DNA of 9,856 nt, taken from Flammeovirgaceae bacterium UBA5008. Its GTDB lineage: Bacteria > Bacteroidota > Bacteroidia > Cytophagales > Cyclobacteriaceae. The DNA is taken from contig DGYK01000042.1 of the NCBI GenBank assembly GCA_002398365.1, forward strand, positions 90,299 to 100,154, given 5' to 3'. The translations under genes and the position numbers were made by a program. Below are positions 1-6,274 of this stretch, piece after piece. The first letter of the stretch is position 1. Every line of letters starts with the position of its first letter. The notes below the pieces were generated by a model. That model was not told the DNA's origin. It ran no database searches and was given only the letters and a program-made list of their open reading frames with translations.

Positions 1-18
1 TTTTTTTTTTTTTTTTTT
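1..18. repeat. poly(T) tract of at least 18 bases
   Basis: The window opens with 18 uninterrupted T residues, followed by GAATTAGTG. It may extend to the left of the window. It could be a hypervariable homopolymer or an assembly edge. It could also be an expanded form of the T-run that opens repeat module 2, whose other copies have about 6 to 10 T followed by GGA-type sequence. The last idea rests on weak similarity of a few bases. Confidence 0.6.
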
Positions 19-133
19 GAATTAGTGTTGCTCCGGATATTGATTCTAAATTAATTCCATGCGGACACCTTGTATTTAAGAATTAAAATAAACGATAGCC
101 ATCATTTTGGACAATGATAACTAGGATATGATT

Positions 134-160
134 GGTGTTATCACTATCCACTATAACACC
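134..160. repeat. inverted repeat upstream of the first gene
   Basis: GGTGTTAT (134-141) and ATAACACC (153-160) are perfect 8-base complementary arms separated by 11 bases. No T-run follows, so it is a poor intrinsic terminator. It ends 56 bases before the ATG at 217 and could be an operator or a leader hairpin. No regulator is identified. Confidence 0.4.
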
Positions 161-216
161 TAATCTCTGTACAGAAATCCTATAAATCAATATTGCCAAT
201 CTAAAAAATTAGAGAT

Positions 217-738
217 ATGACTAAGAAATACATCGGACAACTTATTACTGTAAAGTTTGAATACAGTAATGATACCGTTGAATATAGCGGGTATTTAATT
301 GATTTTAATGACGAATGGGTTTTATTGAAGTACAATAGAGTCGATTATGTTATTGACGGATATATTATTTTAAAGAATAAATATGTAACGGCATTTAAAA
401 GGGAAAACAAAGAGAAATTTGCCCAGAAAATACTAGACCTTAAAGGAAATAAACCAAAGAAAACAGAAAAGATTCCGATGACTGATTTAAGTACAATCCT
501 TCTTTACCTCACAGATAAATTCGGAATATTTCAATTTAATATGAAAGTGGATGCAACGTGCTGGCTTGGGAGTGTGCGAAAAATTATTGGTTCAAATTTA
601 GTAATTGACTACTTAACACCTCGAGCTACTTGGTCAAAGAAGATGCCACCCTATAAACTTGGTAATATTAGGACAATTGAGTTTGATACCGATTATATTA
701 ATTCATTGAAACTTATAGCAAAGAAAAGAATAGGTTAA
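217..738 (+). CDS. Protein with two Sm/SH3-like beta-barrel repeats
   Basis: Function unknown. The 173-aa product shows two similar halves. Residues about 6-62 alternate short hydrophobic strands (GQLITVKF, YSGYLIDF, EWVLLKY, GYIILKN, VTAFKRE). Residues about 103-166 repeat the pattern (CWLGSVRKI, LVIDYL, YKLGNIRTIEFDTDY). A basic linker with two predicted helices (about 64-74 and 88-101) joins them. The strand order and the glycine-hydrophobic-acidic turns resemble Sm/Hfq-like or SH3-like small barrels. I recall unnamed Bacteroidota and Firmicutes proteins of this type, but that is memory and not a search. There is no signal peptide or membrane helix, so it is probably cytoplasmic. The ATG at 217 follows an A-rich stretch (AAAAAATTAGAGAT), normal for Bacteroidota. 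A repeat block begins 43 bases after the stop. An immunity or adaptor role is possible but unsupported. Confidence 0.82.
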   Translation: MTKKYIGQLITVKFEYSNDTVEYSGYLIDFNDEWVLLKYNRVDYVIDGYIILKNKYVTAFKRENKEKFAQKILDLKGNKPKKTEKIPMTDLSTILLYLTDKFGIFQFNMKVDATCWLGSVRKIIGSNLVIDYLTPRATWSKKMPPYKLGNIRTIEFDTDYINSLKLIAKKRIG

Positions 739-780
739 TTGACCCGCTATCCGACTGTCACAGCCTCACAGCTACACCAG

Positions 781-908
781 ACCCATCATCCTACTAATTC
801 AAAACCCTGCTAATCTTGGTTTAGACAGCAAGCAACCATAACTATTCACGATTAACTTTTTTGGAATACTAGGAGGGAAGAACGAAATTTGATTTAATAA
901 AGAACTTA
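781..908 (+). repeat. 128-bp dispersed repeat, copy A
   Basis: This block matches 1494-1621 without gaps; my hand alignment finds 14 mismatches in 128 positions. It includes TAATCTTGGTTTAGACAGCA and then a module-2 segment at 856-892: CTTTTTTGG, a purine-rich stretch, then GAACGAAATTTGA. The same module 2 recurs at 1569-1605, 5980-6015, 8175-8211, 8337-8370, 8738-8773 and 9698-9730. It lies between the stop of the 173-aa gene and the next gene, in gene orientation. Confidence 0.85.
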
Positions 909-978
909 AGGTATAATAAAAATATACGCATACTCTCATAGTGGCGGTTATTTACGCGGACGACAAAAACATACCGAC

Positions 979-1377
979 TTGAAATTATTTGACTACATAT
1001 TTTTTAGACTTTATAAATTCTACGACAGTTTTTCGTTTGGAGCTTTCTTCGAACAAACACCCATTGGACAGGCTATAGCACTTCTGACATTTGCGCAACT
1101 TCTGACAATTGATCTGGTTGCCAGAGGACTTGAGAACCTGGAACTAATTCAACGTATAAAGACAAGTACGTGGACAGATCTAATAATCCTTGGGGTCGTT
1201 TTTTTCTTAAATTGGTACAGGTACACAAAAATAAAAACTGTAGATAAGTTGCTAGAACAATGGGGACATGAGAATGTAAAAATGAAAATAGCAGGGGCAA
1301 TTCTGACAATCACCTACATCTTTGGTACATTGATAGCTGCTTTATATTTTACCGGATTTTTTAAAAGTAGCACATAG
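979..1377 (+). CDS. Small multi-pass membrane protein (TTG start)
   Basis: Function unknown. The 132-aa product begins with an amphipathic aromatic segment (KLFDYIFFRLYKFYDS). It then shows three likely membrane helices: about 31-48 (IGQAIALLTFAQLL region), 66-80 (DLIILGVVFFLNWY region) and 103-126 (IAGAILTITYIFGTLIAALYF region). A basic cytoplasmic-looking loop (YRYTKIKTVDKLLEQW) lies between the last two. I recall many short Bacteroidota accessory proteins with this same KLFDYIFYRLY-like opening and no known role. The reading frame is open upstream from about 910 but contains no ATG. TTG at 979 is the first plausible start, and it places Met directly before the conserved-looking KLFDYI. Alternatively the original ATG has mutated and the gene is decaying. 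It sits between repeat copies A and B. Confidence 0.72.
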   Translation: MKLFDYIFFRLYKFYDSFSFGAFFEQTPIGQAIALLTFAQLLTIDLVARGLENLELIQRIKTSTWTDLIILGVVFFLNWYRYTKIKTVDKLLEQWGHENVKMKIAGAILTITYIFGTLIAALYFTGFFKSST

Positions 1378-1825
1378 TGTATGAATGCGGAATGGGTTTA
1401 AGGTATTAGAAATTCAAAGTACGCTCCGTTTTAGCACAGTCTACGCCTCAGGACTCAGCGTAATTCTCTAAGCGCCACATCCCTTCTCACTCACCCCATC
1501 ATCCTACTAATTCAAAACACTTCTAATCTTGGTTCATACAGCAAGCATCCTTAACTATTCACGATTAACTTTTTTGGAATAATAAGAGGGAAGAACGAGA
1601 TTTGATGGAACCAAGAACTTACGGACTGATAATGAAAACAGCCTGTAAAGTGTGCTTATGAAGTAAGAGAGAACCACGAAATTTGATAAACAAAGAATTA
1701 ACAAAGATGTAATACTTCTGAAGTAGATGACGAGCAAGTGTAGGGTATCGCCTATATATAGATTGTAGAACAAGTTAGCTATATCTTGAACTCGCTATTT
1801 TATTCGTTTTAAAAAATGTAATTGA
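1378..1825. other. Gene-free interval with repeat copy B
   Basis: I see no credible gene in these 448 bases. The minus-strand frame across 1555-1773 is a by-product of the repeat. The interval holds about 115 bases of unrecognised sequence, the 128-bp repeat copy B, and a partial further module-2 tail at about 1665-1697 (GAACCACGAAATTTGATAAA). It ends in an AT-rich leader before the gene at 1826. TATCTTGA at 1782-1789 partly fits the Bacteroidota -7 box TAnnTTTG. A TTG at 1763-1765 is closer upstream than usual, so I do not call a promoter. Confidence 0.6.
1494..1621 (+). repeat. 128-bp dispersed repeat, copy B
   Basis: Ungapped partner of 781-908, in the same orientation and offset by 713 bases. 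Its module-2 segment at 1569-1605 reads CTTTTTTGGAATAATAAGAG and then GAACGAGATTTGA, closer to the module consensus (GAACGAGATTTG) than copy A. The two copies bracket the 132-aa membrane protein gene, which could therefore be gained or lost by recombination between them. Confidence 0.85.
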
Positions 1826-2884
1826 ATGATAAAATCATTTAGAAAACTTCGAGCCGGACTATTGAAGCAAAAGCAAATAAGCAGATACGTTTTATATGCC
1901 TTGGGAGAGATAGCACTCGTGATCATCGGTATTTTAATAGCGATCCAAGTTGATAATTGGAACAACGAACGCAAAGAAAAAAATCAACTTCATGCTACAC
2001 TGGACCAGGTATATACCGTTTTTGATCGTGACCTCGATCGACTTATCGCATTAAAACAAGGCTATATCGAGCAGGTTTCCATGATTGACTCTGTTTCCTC
2101 AAACCCACAAAAAATCAATCCAAGCCTGTTACCCTTTATGCTTTATTACATTGATTTAGGATATGGATCTCTGACAACAGAAGCGAGTAATATCGTGAAA
2201 AACATGAATTTTGATCCGGAAGATGTGAAGCAAAGAAACTTGGCGAAAGCGATTTCTGAATATGAGAGAAATTTTCTGATCACAACTTATTTTGTAAAGA
2301 AATATATAACCCCTGTGCTAGAGCAAGCTAATTTGCCCGAACCAAGTTTAATCTTTCAGGCATCCAATCAGAATAATTTTCAAAATATAGATTTAAACTT
2401 TTTCAATAACCAAGAGATTCGGGTGGCACAGGAACTGGTGCTGAGCCCCCAGATTCAGAGAGCCTTAAAATCATCGCGAAATCAAAAAATGAGGAACATC
2501 GAAATTCTTGACTTTAATATTGGCATTATCAAAGCAAAGAAGTTGGCTGTAAAAGAATATTACCCGCAGGTAACATTGCTCTACCGAAGCATAAGTTTGA
2601 TTGGCGGTGGCACGGAACTCAATGATTGGGAGACCGATGTTGATTTGCAGTCAACCGATAGTGGCAAAGAAATTTGGGAAGCGGATGTAAACTTAAGAGA
2701 CGGTTTTATAAAATTCAGAGAAGGCCACGATTGGACACTCAATTGGGGCGGAAAACAGTTTCCGCAGGGCGATGCTACGTGGTATAGTGATAATATAAAG
2801 GTTCAAGAAGGGCGATACCACGTTATTTTTAATTTGAAGGATAGAACGTATCAATTTACTAAAATTGGTCCCAAACAAAATTAG
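1826..2884 (+). CDS. DUF6090-type membrane protein fused to a SusE/SusF-like domain
   Basis: Role unknown; probably an inner-membrane protein with a periplasmic body. Residues 1-50 carry the hallmark of the Bacteroidota DUF6090 family: basic MIKSFRKLRAGLLKQ, then a single membrane helix at about 24-44 (ALGEIALVIIGILIAIQ) ending in DNWNNER. Residues about 50-245 are largely helical, as usual for that family, which I recall as normally about 200-260 aa. The remainder, about 254-347, is an extra beta-rich domain. It reads like the SusE/SusF outer-surface glycan-binding repeat: SLIGGGTELNDW, FIKFREGHDWTLNWGG, then DNIKVQEGRYHVIFNLKDR and YQF. The fusion to a cytoplasmic-side anchor is unusual, since SusE/F proteins are normally lipoproteins. 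It is the first gene of a tight trio, with the regulator gene starting 124 bases downstream. Both domain calls are by pattern memory; the membrane anchor is the firmest. Confidence 0.85.
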   Translation: MIKSFRKLRAGLLKQKQISRYVLYALGEIALVIIGILIAIQVDNWNNERKEKNQLHATLDQVYTVFDRDLDRLIALKQGYIEQVSMIDSVSSNPQKINPSLLPFMLYYIDLGYGSLTTEASNIVKNMNFDPEDVKQRNLAKAISEYERNFLITTYFVKKYITPVLEQANLPEPSLIFQASNQNNFQNIDLNFFNNQEIRVAQELVLSPQIQRALKSSRNQKMRNIEILDFNIGIIKAKKLAVKEYYPQVTLLYRSISLIGGGTELNDWETDVDLQSTDSGKEIWEADVNLRDGFIKFREGHDWTLNWGGKQFPQGDATWYSDNIKVQEGRYHVIFNLKDRTYQFTKIGPKQN

Positions 2885-3008
2885 ACGCAATGGCGCCTGC
2901 AAAAATGCTCTATTTAAACACTGACCTATTTGATAGCCGTGCATTTCAGTGAGCACCAAGACAAGTAAATGAACCAATTGAACACCGAGTACGACATTAT
3001 TTTATGAA

Positions 3009-3860
3009 ATGTTAAAAGCATTGACATTCATTACAAAAATTTCCCTATCAAGAATTTTAGAACCTGTTTTACTTGGTTGTTTGGCTAATGTTCTTGTTTC
3101 TTTCATTTTCAATCCGCACTCGGTTGAATTTTTCTTTGATGAGTTCTTGGTGGCCTGTGTGTTGTCTGTCCCTATTACCGAACTAAATCGATACATTGAT
3201 CTTTGGCTAGAGAAAAAAATTAGTTGGACAAAACATCCTTTCAGGCGATTCGCTACGCACTTATTATTGATCTCTCTTTGCCTCGTTACTTTGCTCAACA
3301 CGTTAGGAAACGCATATATGTCGCTGGCCGAAAAGGGCTATTTCACTTTCAGAGAACTAATCATCATAAATAGTGTCACTTTATGTTTAGCTATTTTGTT
3401 AACATTGATTAAATGGGTGATCCATTTTTATTCTCATTGGATGCGAGCAGAAACCAAAGCGAGCGTTTCCGAACAGTTAGCTGATGAATTAAAACGAACA
3501 CTTACACAAACAGCCGGATTAATTGATGTGCAAAAAGGAACATCGAAGACTAAGTTGGAGGTGCGTAATATCCGTATGGCAAAAATAGAGCGTGGTATAG
3601 TACGTGTTTTCTCAACTACCGGAGAGGGAGCAATATTCAGTGGCTCTTTGAGTGAATTGAATAGTCAACTTCCTGACTATCTGTTTTTTCAAGTTTCACG
3701 TGATACTATCATCCATCGCGAAGCGATTGAAAGTATGACTTCATCTACTTTTGGAAAAATTGAATTGACAATAAAGGAAGGTGATGAAACGGCCACTACT
3801 TCTGTGAGCAGACCAAAAGCTGCCATGTTTCGCAAGTGGTATAATAGCATTTCGGCATAA
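3009..3860 (+). CDS. Membrane-anchored LytTR-family transcriptional regulator
   Basis: Predicted DNA-binding regulator tethered to the inner membrane. The N-terminal part has about four membrane helices: roughly 14-34, 43-60, 83-104 and 117-141. A polar linker, probably partly coiled-coil (145-185, rich in E, K and Q), leads to a LytTR DNA-binding domain at about 186-280. The domain shows the expected order: IRMAKIERGIVRVFST, a helix SLSELNSQLPDYLFFQVSR (the family's FxRxHRS-like region, here FFQVSRDTIIHREAIES), the strands KIELTIKEG, and the closing VSRPKAAMFRKWY. There is no response-regulator receiver domain, so it is not a classical LytR/AlgR partner of a histidine kinase. It probably senses something through the membrane part. 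ATG at 3009 is chosen because the ATG at 3004 meets a stop after three codons. It lies between the DUF6090 fusion gene and the hydrolase gene, which are its most likely targets. Confidence 0.88.
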   Translation: MLKALTFITKISLSRILEPVLLGCLANVLVSFIFNPHSVEFFFDEFLVACVLSVPITELNRYIDLWLEKKISWTKHPFRRFATHLLLISLCLVTLLNTLGNAYMSLAEKGYFTFRELIIINSVTLCLAILLTLIKWVIHFYSHWMRAETKASVSEQLADELKRTLTQTAGLIDVQKGTSKTKLEVRNIRMAKIERGIVRVFSTTGEGAIFSGSLSELNSQLPDYLFFQVSRDTIIHREAIESMTSSTFGKIELTIKEGDETATTSVSRPKAAMFRKWYNSISA

Positions 3861-3944
3861 AATGAATATCAATTCACGGTTTTTTAGCTTTTTTTCTCGA
3901 TCCTGATCGGTTGGAAGACGTTCTTTTGCCCAACAAAAAGAACT

Positions 3945-5087
3945 ATGAACAAAAAGCATTTCGTACTTATAATCTTATTGGCAGGGTTATTTTCAGCCTC
4001 AATCGCTCAAGAAATATCAGGTAATAGGCCACCGAAAAAGTATAGGAAGATTCAAAAATACCTACACCAAGCCACGCGAGAAAACTTAGCAGGTGTGATT
4101 GTTTATATTAAAAGTCCTAAACTGGGCGAATGGGTCGGTGTTTCCGGATACGCAGATATTGATAAAAAAAGCCCGATGCAAAAAGATAATATTCTCAGTA
4201 TTGCCAGTATCGGAAAAATGTATAATGCCGTGGCCGTAATGAAATTAGTACAGGAGGGACGTATTCGACTGGAAGACAAAATTGCTGACTATTTACCCGC
4301 TGAGATTATCAATAACCTGCCAGATGCCAAAGAAGTTACTATACGAAATTTGCTCGGCCACACATCCGGATTTGCCAGCTATGAATTCGATCCGGAATTG
4401 AATAAACTCTACTTATCGGGTCAGTTAAAATTAGATACGCTCAGCCATCAAGATGCATTGAAAAGATATGTGTATGGCAAAGCATCCATGAACAAGCCGG
4501 GAACTAAATTTTACTATAGTTCTACAAACTATATGTTACTGGCAATTATCGTTGATAAAATAATACCGGAAGGACATGCCGATTACTTACGAAAACTGAT
4601 CAGTCGGTTGGGACTGACAAATACCTATTACCGTCAGACACCACCGGAAAAAAACGTTAATTATTATGGTGATCTCAATCAAGACCATGTGCTAGAGAAT
4701 CTCACGGACCAGACGTTCGAAACCAGTAATTGGTTTATTGGAGATGATGGGGTGTATGCCCCAATTGAAGAAGCGGCCCATTTTATTCAATACCTGATGA
4801 AGGGGAGTATTTTAACGCAGCAATATTTAAATGAAATGAAAACGGGAAATACAGTAAAAGTAGATACTGGCTTAGGGTTATCAACCGATAAATCATTTCC
4901 GTATGGCTTATTGTATGGACATGGGGGCAGAGGCATTGCCACTACAGCCGATCTTTACTATTTCCCGCGACAGGACATAACAATTGCCATCTTTTGCAAC
5001 AATGGTTTGAGAGGCTCTACACCGAGCGTAAAAAAATCATATTATAAAATGAGAACGAAAATCGTAAAGAAACTTTTTCTCTTTTAG
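3945..5087 (+). CDS. Secreted serine hydrolase, beta-lactamase/DD-peptidase fold (PF00144-like)
   Basis: Predicted periplasmic or exported serine hydrolase of the class C beta-lactamase / D-alanyl-D-alanine carboxypeptidase / esterase superfamily; the substrate cannot be told from sequence. Residues 1-21 form a signal peptide (KKHFVLIILLAGLFSASIA, probable cleavage before Q22). No lipobox cysteine is present. The catalytic SxxK motif is S88-I-G-K91, followed by the usual MKLVQEGRIRLEDKIADYLP helix region. The family landmark IRNLLGHTSGF lies at 133-143. The second motif, normally YxN, is Y191-S-S within PGTKFYYSSTNYMLL. The third motif, H/K-x-G, is H326-G-G in YGHGGRG. The 380-aa length is normal for the family, so it appears intact. 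It starts 84 bases after the regulator gene, in the same direction, suggesting shared control. Confidence 0.9.
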   Translation: MNKKHFVLIILLAGLFSASIAQEISGNRPPKKYRKIQKYLHQATRENLAGVIVYIKSPKLGEWVGVSGYADIDKKSPMQKDNILSIASIGKMYNAVAVMKLVQEGRIRLEDKIADYLPAEIINNLPDAKEVTIRNLLGHTSGFASYEFDPELNKLYLSGQLKLDTLSHQDALKRYVYGKASMNKPGTKFYYSSTNYMLLAIIVDKIIPEGHADYLRKLISRLGLTNTYYRQTPPEKNVNYYGDLNQDHVLENLTDQTFETSNWFIGDDGVYAPIEEAAHFIQYLMKGSILTQQYLNEMKTGNTVKVDTGLGLSTDKSFPYGLLYGHGGRGIATTADLYYFPRQDITIAIFCNNGLRGSTPSVKKSYYKMRTKIVKKLFLF

Positions 5088-5107
5088 AAAACACCCTCGC
5101 CCTCGCC

Positions 5108-5132
5108 CTCGTACGCTTTCTTCACCAACGAC
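5108..5132 (+). repeat. Degenerate copy of the CTCGTTGGTG hairpin
   Basis: CTCGTACGCT, spacer TTCTT, then CACCAACGAC. The right arm and spacer match the intact hairpin at 8580-8604, but the left arm has diverged so the stem no longer pairs well. It is about 20 bases after the hydrolase stop, preceded by CCTCGCCCTCG duplication. It is followed by short-period sequence (CCCATTGACCAATGACC, then ACTAACTACTAAC) leading to the next gene. Confidence 0.55.
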
Positions 5133-5188
5133 TAATGATCAATGCCCATTTCCCATTGACCAATGACCACTAACTACTAACAATTCCC

Positions 5189-5196
5189 TATCTTCG
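5189..5196 (+). promoter_or_regulatory. Possible Bacteroidota -7 element (TAnnTTTG-like)
   Basis: TATCTTCG matches the Bacteroidota primary-sigma -7 consensus TAnnTTTG at all but one defined position. It sits only 4 bases before the ATG at 5201, so transcription would begin at or next to the start codon and give a nearly leaderless message. I see no well-spaced -33 TTTG partner, which keeps confidence low. Confidence 0.3.
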
Positions 5197-5200
5197 TAAC

Positions 5201-5449
5201 ATGAAGTGGCTAACGAGAAAAGGAGAGGCAACGCCCTATAAGAATGGAACTAGAATAAAGGCTAAGTATGACGGGGCCGTTGGAGAGATTGTAAAACTCT
5301 GTAACTGCGGCAGCGGTATCTGGTTGCATTACGAGGTATATATAAGAAACCGGATCATGATATATCAGCACGGAGAGATCGAAAGACTGTTTGATCCGGT
5401 GCCCTCCCCATTTCCCAGCGACTATTTCCCAACCATCATGGACTGTTGA
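5201..5449 (+). CDS. Small basic protein of unknown function, possibly with a repeat-derived tail
   Basis: An 82-aa product, not recognised. Residues about 10-64 look like a genuine small beta-rich domain: YKNGTRIKAKYDGAVGEIVK, then NCGSGIWLHYEVYIRNR and HGEIERL. The alternation of hydrophobic strands and glycines resembles a KOW/SH3-like barrel. A Cys pair lies at CNC. The last part (about 65-82, FDPVPSPFPSDYFPTIMDC) is proline-rich. It is encoded by DNA of the same CCCATTTCCCA style as the neighbouring non-coding short-period sequence. I infer that the frame runs into repeat-derived DNA and that the original stop was earlier. No signal peptide. It stands alone, with repeat DNA on both sides. 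It may be a small real gene or a remnant. Confidence 0.55.
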   Translation: MKWLTRKGEATPYKNGTRIKAKYDGAVGEIVKLCNCGSGIWLHYEVYIRNRIMIYQHGEIERLFDPVPSPFPSDYFPTIMDC

Positions 5450-5485
5450 CCATTTCTCAATGCCCATTGACTACTGCCCCCCGCC

Positions 5486-5510
5486 CTCGTTACTGTTCTT
5501 CACCACCAAC
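5486..5510 (+). repeat. Decayed CTCGTTGGTG hairpin copy
   Basis: CTCGTTACTG, spacer TTCTT, CACCACCAAC. The spacer and most of each arm match the intact hairpin at 8580-8604. It ends in TAACTCC, like the intact copy, and is followed by module 1, the same order as at 8580-8732. Confidence 0.55.
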
Positions 5511-5547
5511 TAACTCCCACCTTCCCAGCCGTCCCGGCACACTGCGT

Positions 5548-5650
5548 TACCAGCTAAACAAAAGCCTCACACACAACTATTCTAAATTCTATATTCTGAC
5601 TTCTGACTTCTTTGCTTGCTAATCCTAAAATCCTGTAAATCCTGATTAAG
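5548..5650 (+). repeat. Repeat module 1, copy D
   Basis: TTACCAGCTAAACAAAAGCC, then CTCACACACAACTATTC, then a 7-base-period stretch (TTCTGACTTCTGACTTC). The module closes with three AATCCT units at 5621, 5629 and 5638, spaced 8 and 9 bases. It matches 8463-8573, 8605-8730 and 9606-9690. This is the fullest AATCCT run of the four copies. Confidence 0.8.
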
Positions 5651-5883
5651 TCAGTAAGCATTCCGCTCATATCGCAACTCTCTCATAGTCCCACATTTAA
5701 TTGCTAGTGGATATGTTCCCAGTTACTAGCCAGCTGCTACCAATCCCTAAGTTATAGTAGCCAATTGCTAATTACCACTCAATCAAAGATCTCACAAGTT
5801 ATATATTAAACCATGAATAAGAATTGCTGTATTTCTTGTCATGAAATCGCCTTCAGACATGCGAAATGGACTCCTTCTAGATA

Positions 5884-6015
5884 AATAGAATGAAAAGATT
5901 TATAAGATGCCGATGAAATCATTCAAGCAGAATCAAAGCAGTCAATTAAGTCATAGAAATCACAGTCCAGGCAATTTGACTTTTTTTTTTGGTGTGAGGG
6001 GTGTGTCGAGATTTG
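5884..6015 (+). repeat. Repeat modules 3 and 2, copy D
   Basis: Module 3 (5884-5979) contains AATAGAATGAAAAGATTTAT, a GCCGATGAAATCATTC segment, then four 9-base units starting at the AATCA of 5931 (AATCAAAGC, AGTCAATTA, AGTCATAGA, AATCACAGT) and CCAGGCAATTTGAC. Module 2 follows directly (5980-6015) with a T-run of ten, a GGTGTGAGGGG stretch and CGAGATTTGG. The match to 8237-8370 and 9759-9856 is clear along its length. Confidence 0.82.
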
Positions 6016-6233
6016 GTAATGTGTTAAGATGTTCCAATGGCACATAGACACCAGAGTAAGTTGTATAGGTGCTCATGGGTTGCATTAATACATAGTTGTA
6101 TGATATGCTTGACAAGCGCTCCGGAGAAAAAACACCGTTAAAAAACGGATTGAAAAAGGGTGCTTTACTTGATAAAAAAACTTCTGCAATCTTTTACTAT
6201 GCATAAATATACTGGAGAATTCTGAAAATCCTT

Positions 6234-6274
6234 AAAAGAGTAAGACAGGGTTGCTGAAAACTGAAAAGAGTAAG
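6234..6274 (+). promoter_or_regulatory. Direct repeat upstream of the peroxidase gene
   Basis: AAAAGAGTAAG occurs exactly at 6234-6244 and 6264-6274, 30 bases apart (about three helical turns) and 25 bases before the ATG. Spaced direct repeats in this position can be operator half-sites; LytTR proteins are one class that binds direct repeats, usually at shorter spacing. It could also be a chance duplication of A-rich leader sequence. Confidence 0.35.

Noticed and set aside
941..978. GGCGGTTATTTACGCGG region as a remnant of another attC-like site
   Set aside because: No complementary left arm could be found upstream; only a vague compositional similarity remains.
1555..1773. Minus-strand 72-codon frame
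   Set aside because: It covers repeat copy B and its tail; it has no recognisable domain and all credible genes here are on the + strand.
1763..1789. Promoter (TTG and TATCTTGA) for the DUF6090 fusion gene
   Set aside because: The -7 box matches only partly and the spacing of 16 bases is shorter than the usual Bacteroidota spacing.
3863..3892. TGAAT/ATTCA stem followed by T-rich sequence, as a terminator between the LytTR and hydrolase genes
   Set aside because: The stem is five AT-rich pairs and the T-runs are interrupted and displaced by CGG, so it is too weak to call.
3898..3909. CGATC-CT-GATCG inverted repeat upstream of the hydrolase gene as an operator
   Set aside because: Short, and LytTR proteins usually recognise direct repeats. 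No second copy was seen in the window.
5813..5884. 23-codon frame encoding CCISCHE, with a CxxCH haem-binding motif
   Set aside because: A tiny frame in non-coding DNA that stops at the edge of a repeat module, with no signal peptide or export context. A CxxCH match of this size is easily chance.
6135..6148. CCGTT/AACGG hairpin as a terminator or riboswitch
   Set aside because: Five pairs with a four-A loop and no T-run; no riboswitch class is recognisable.
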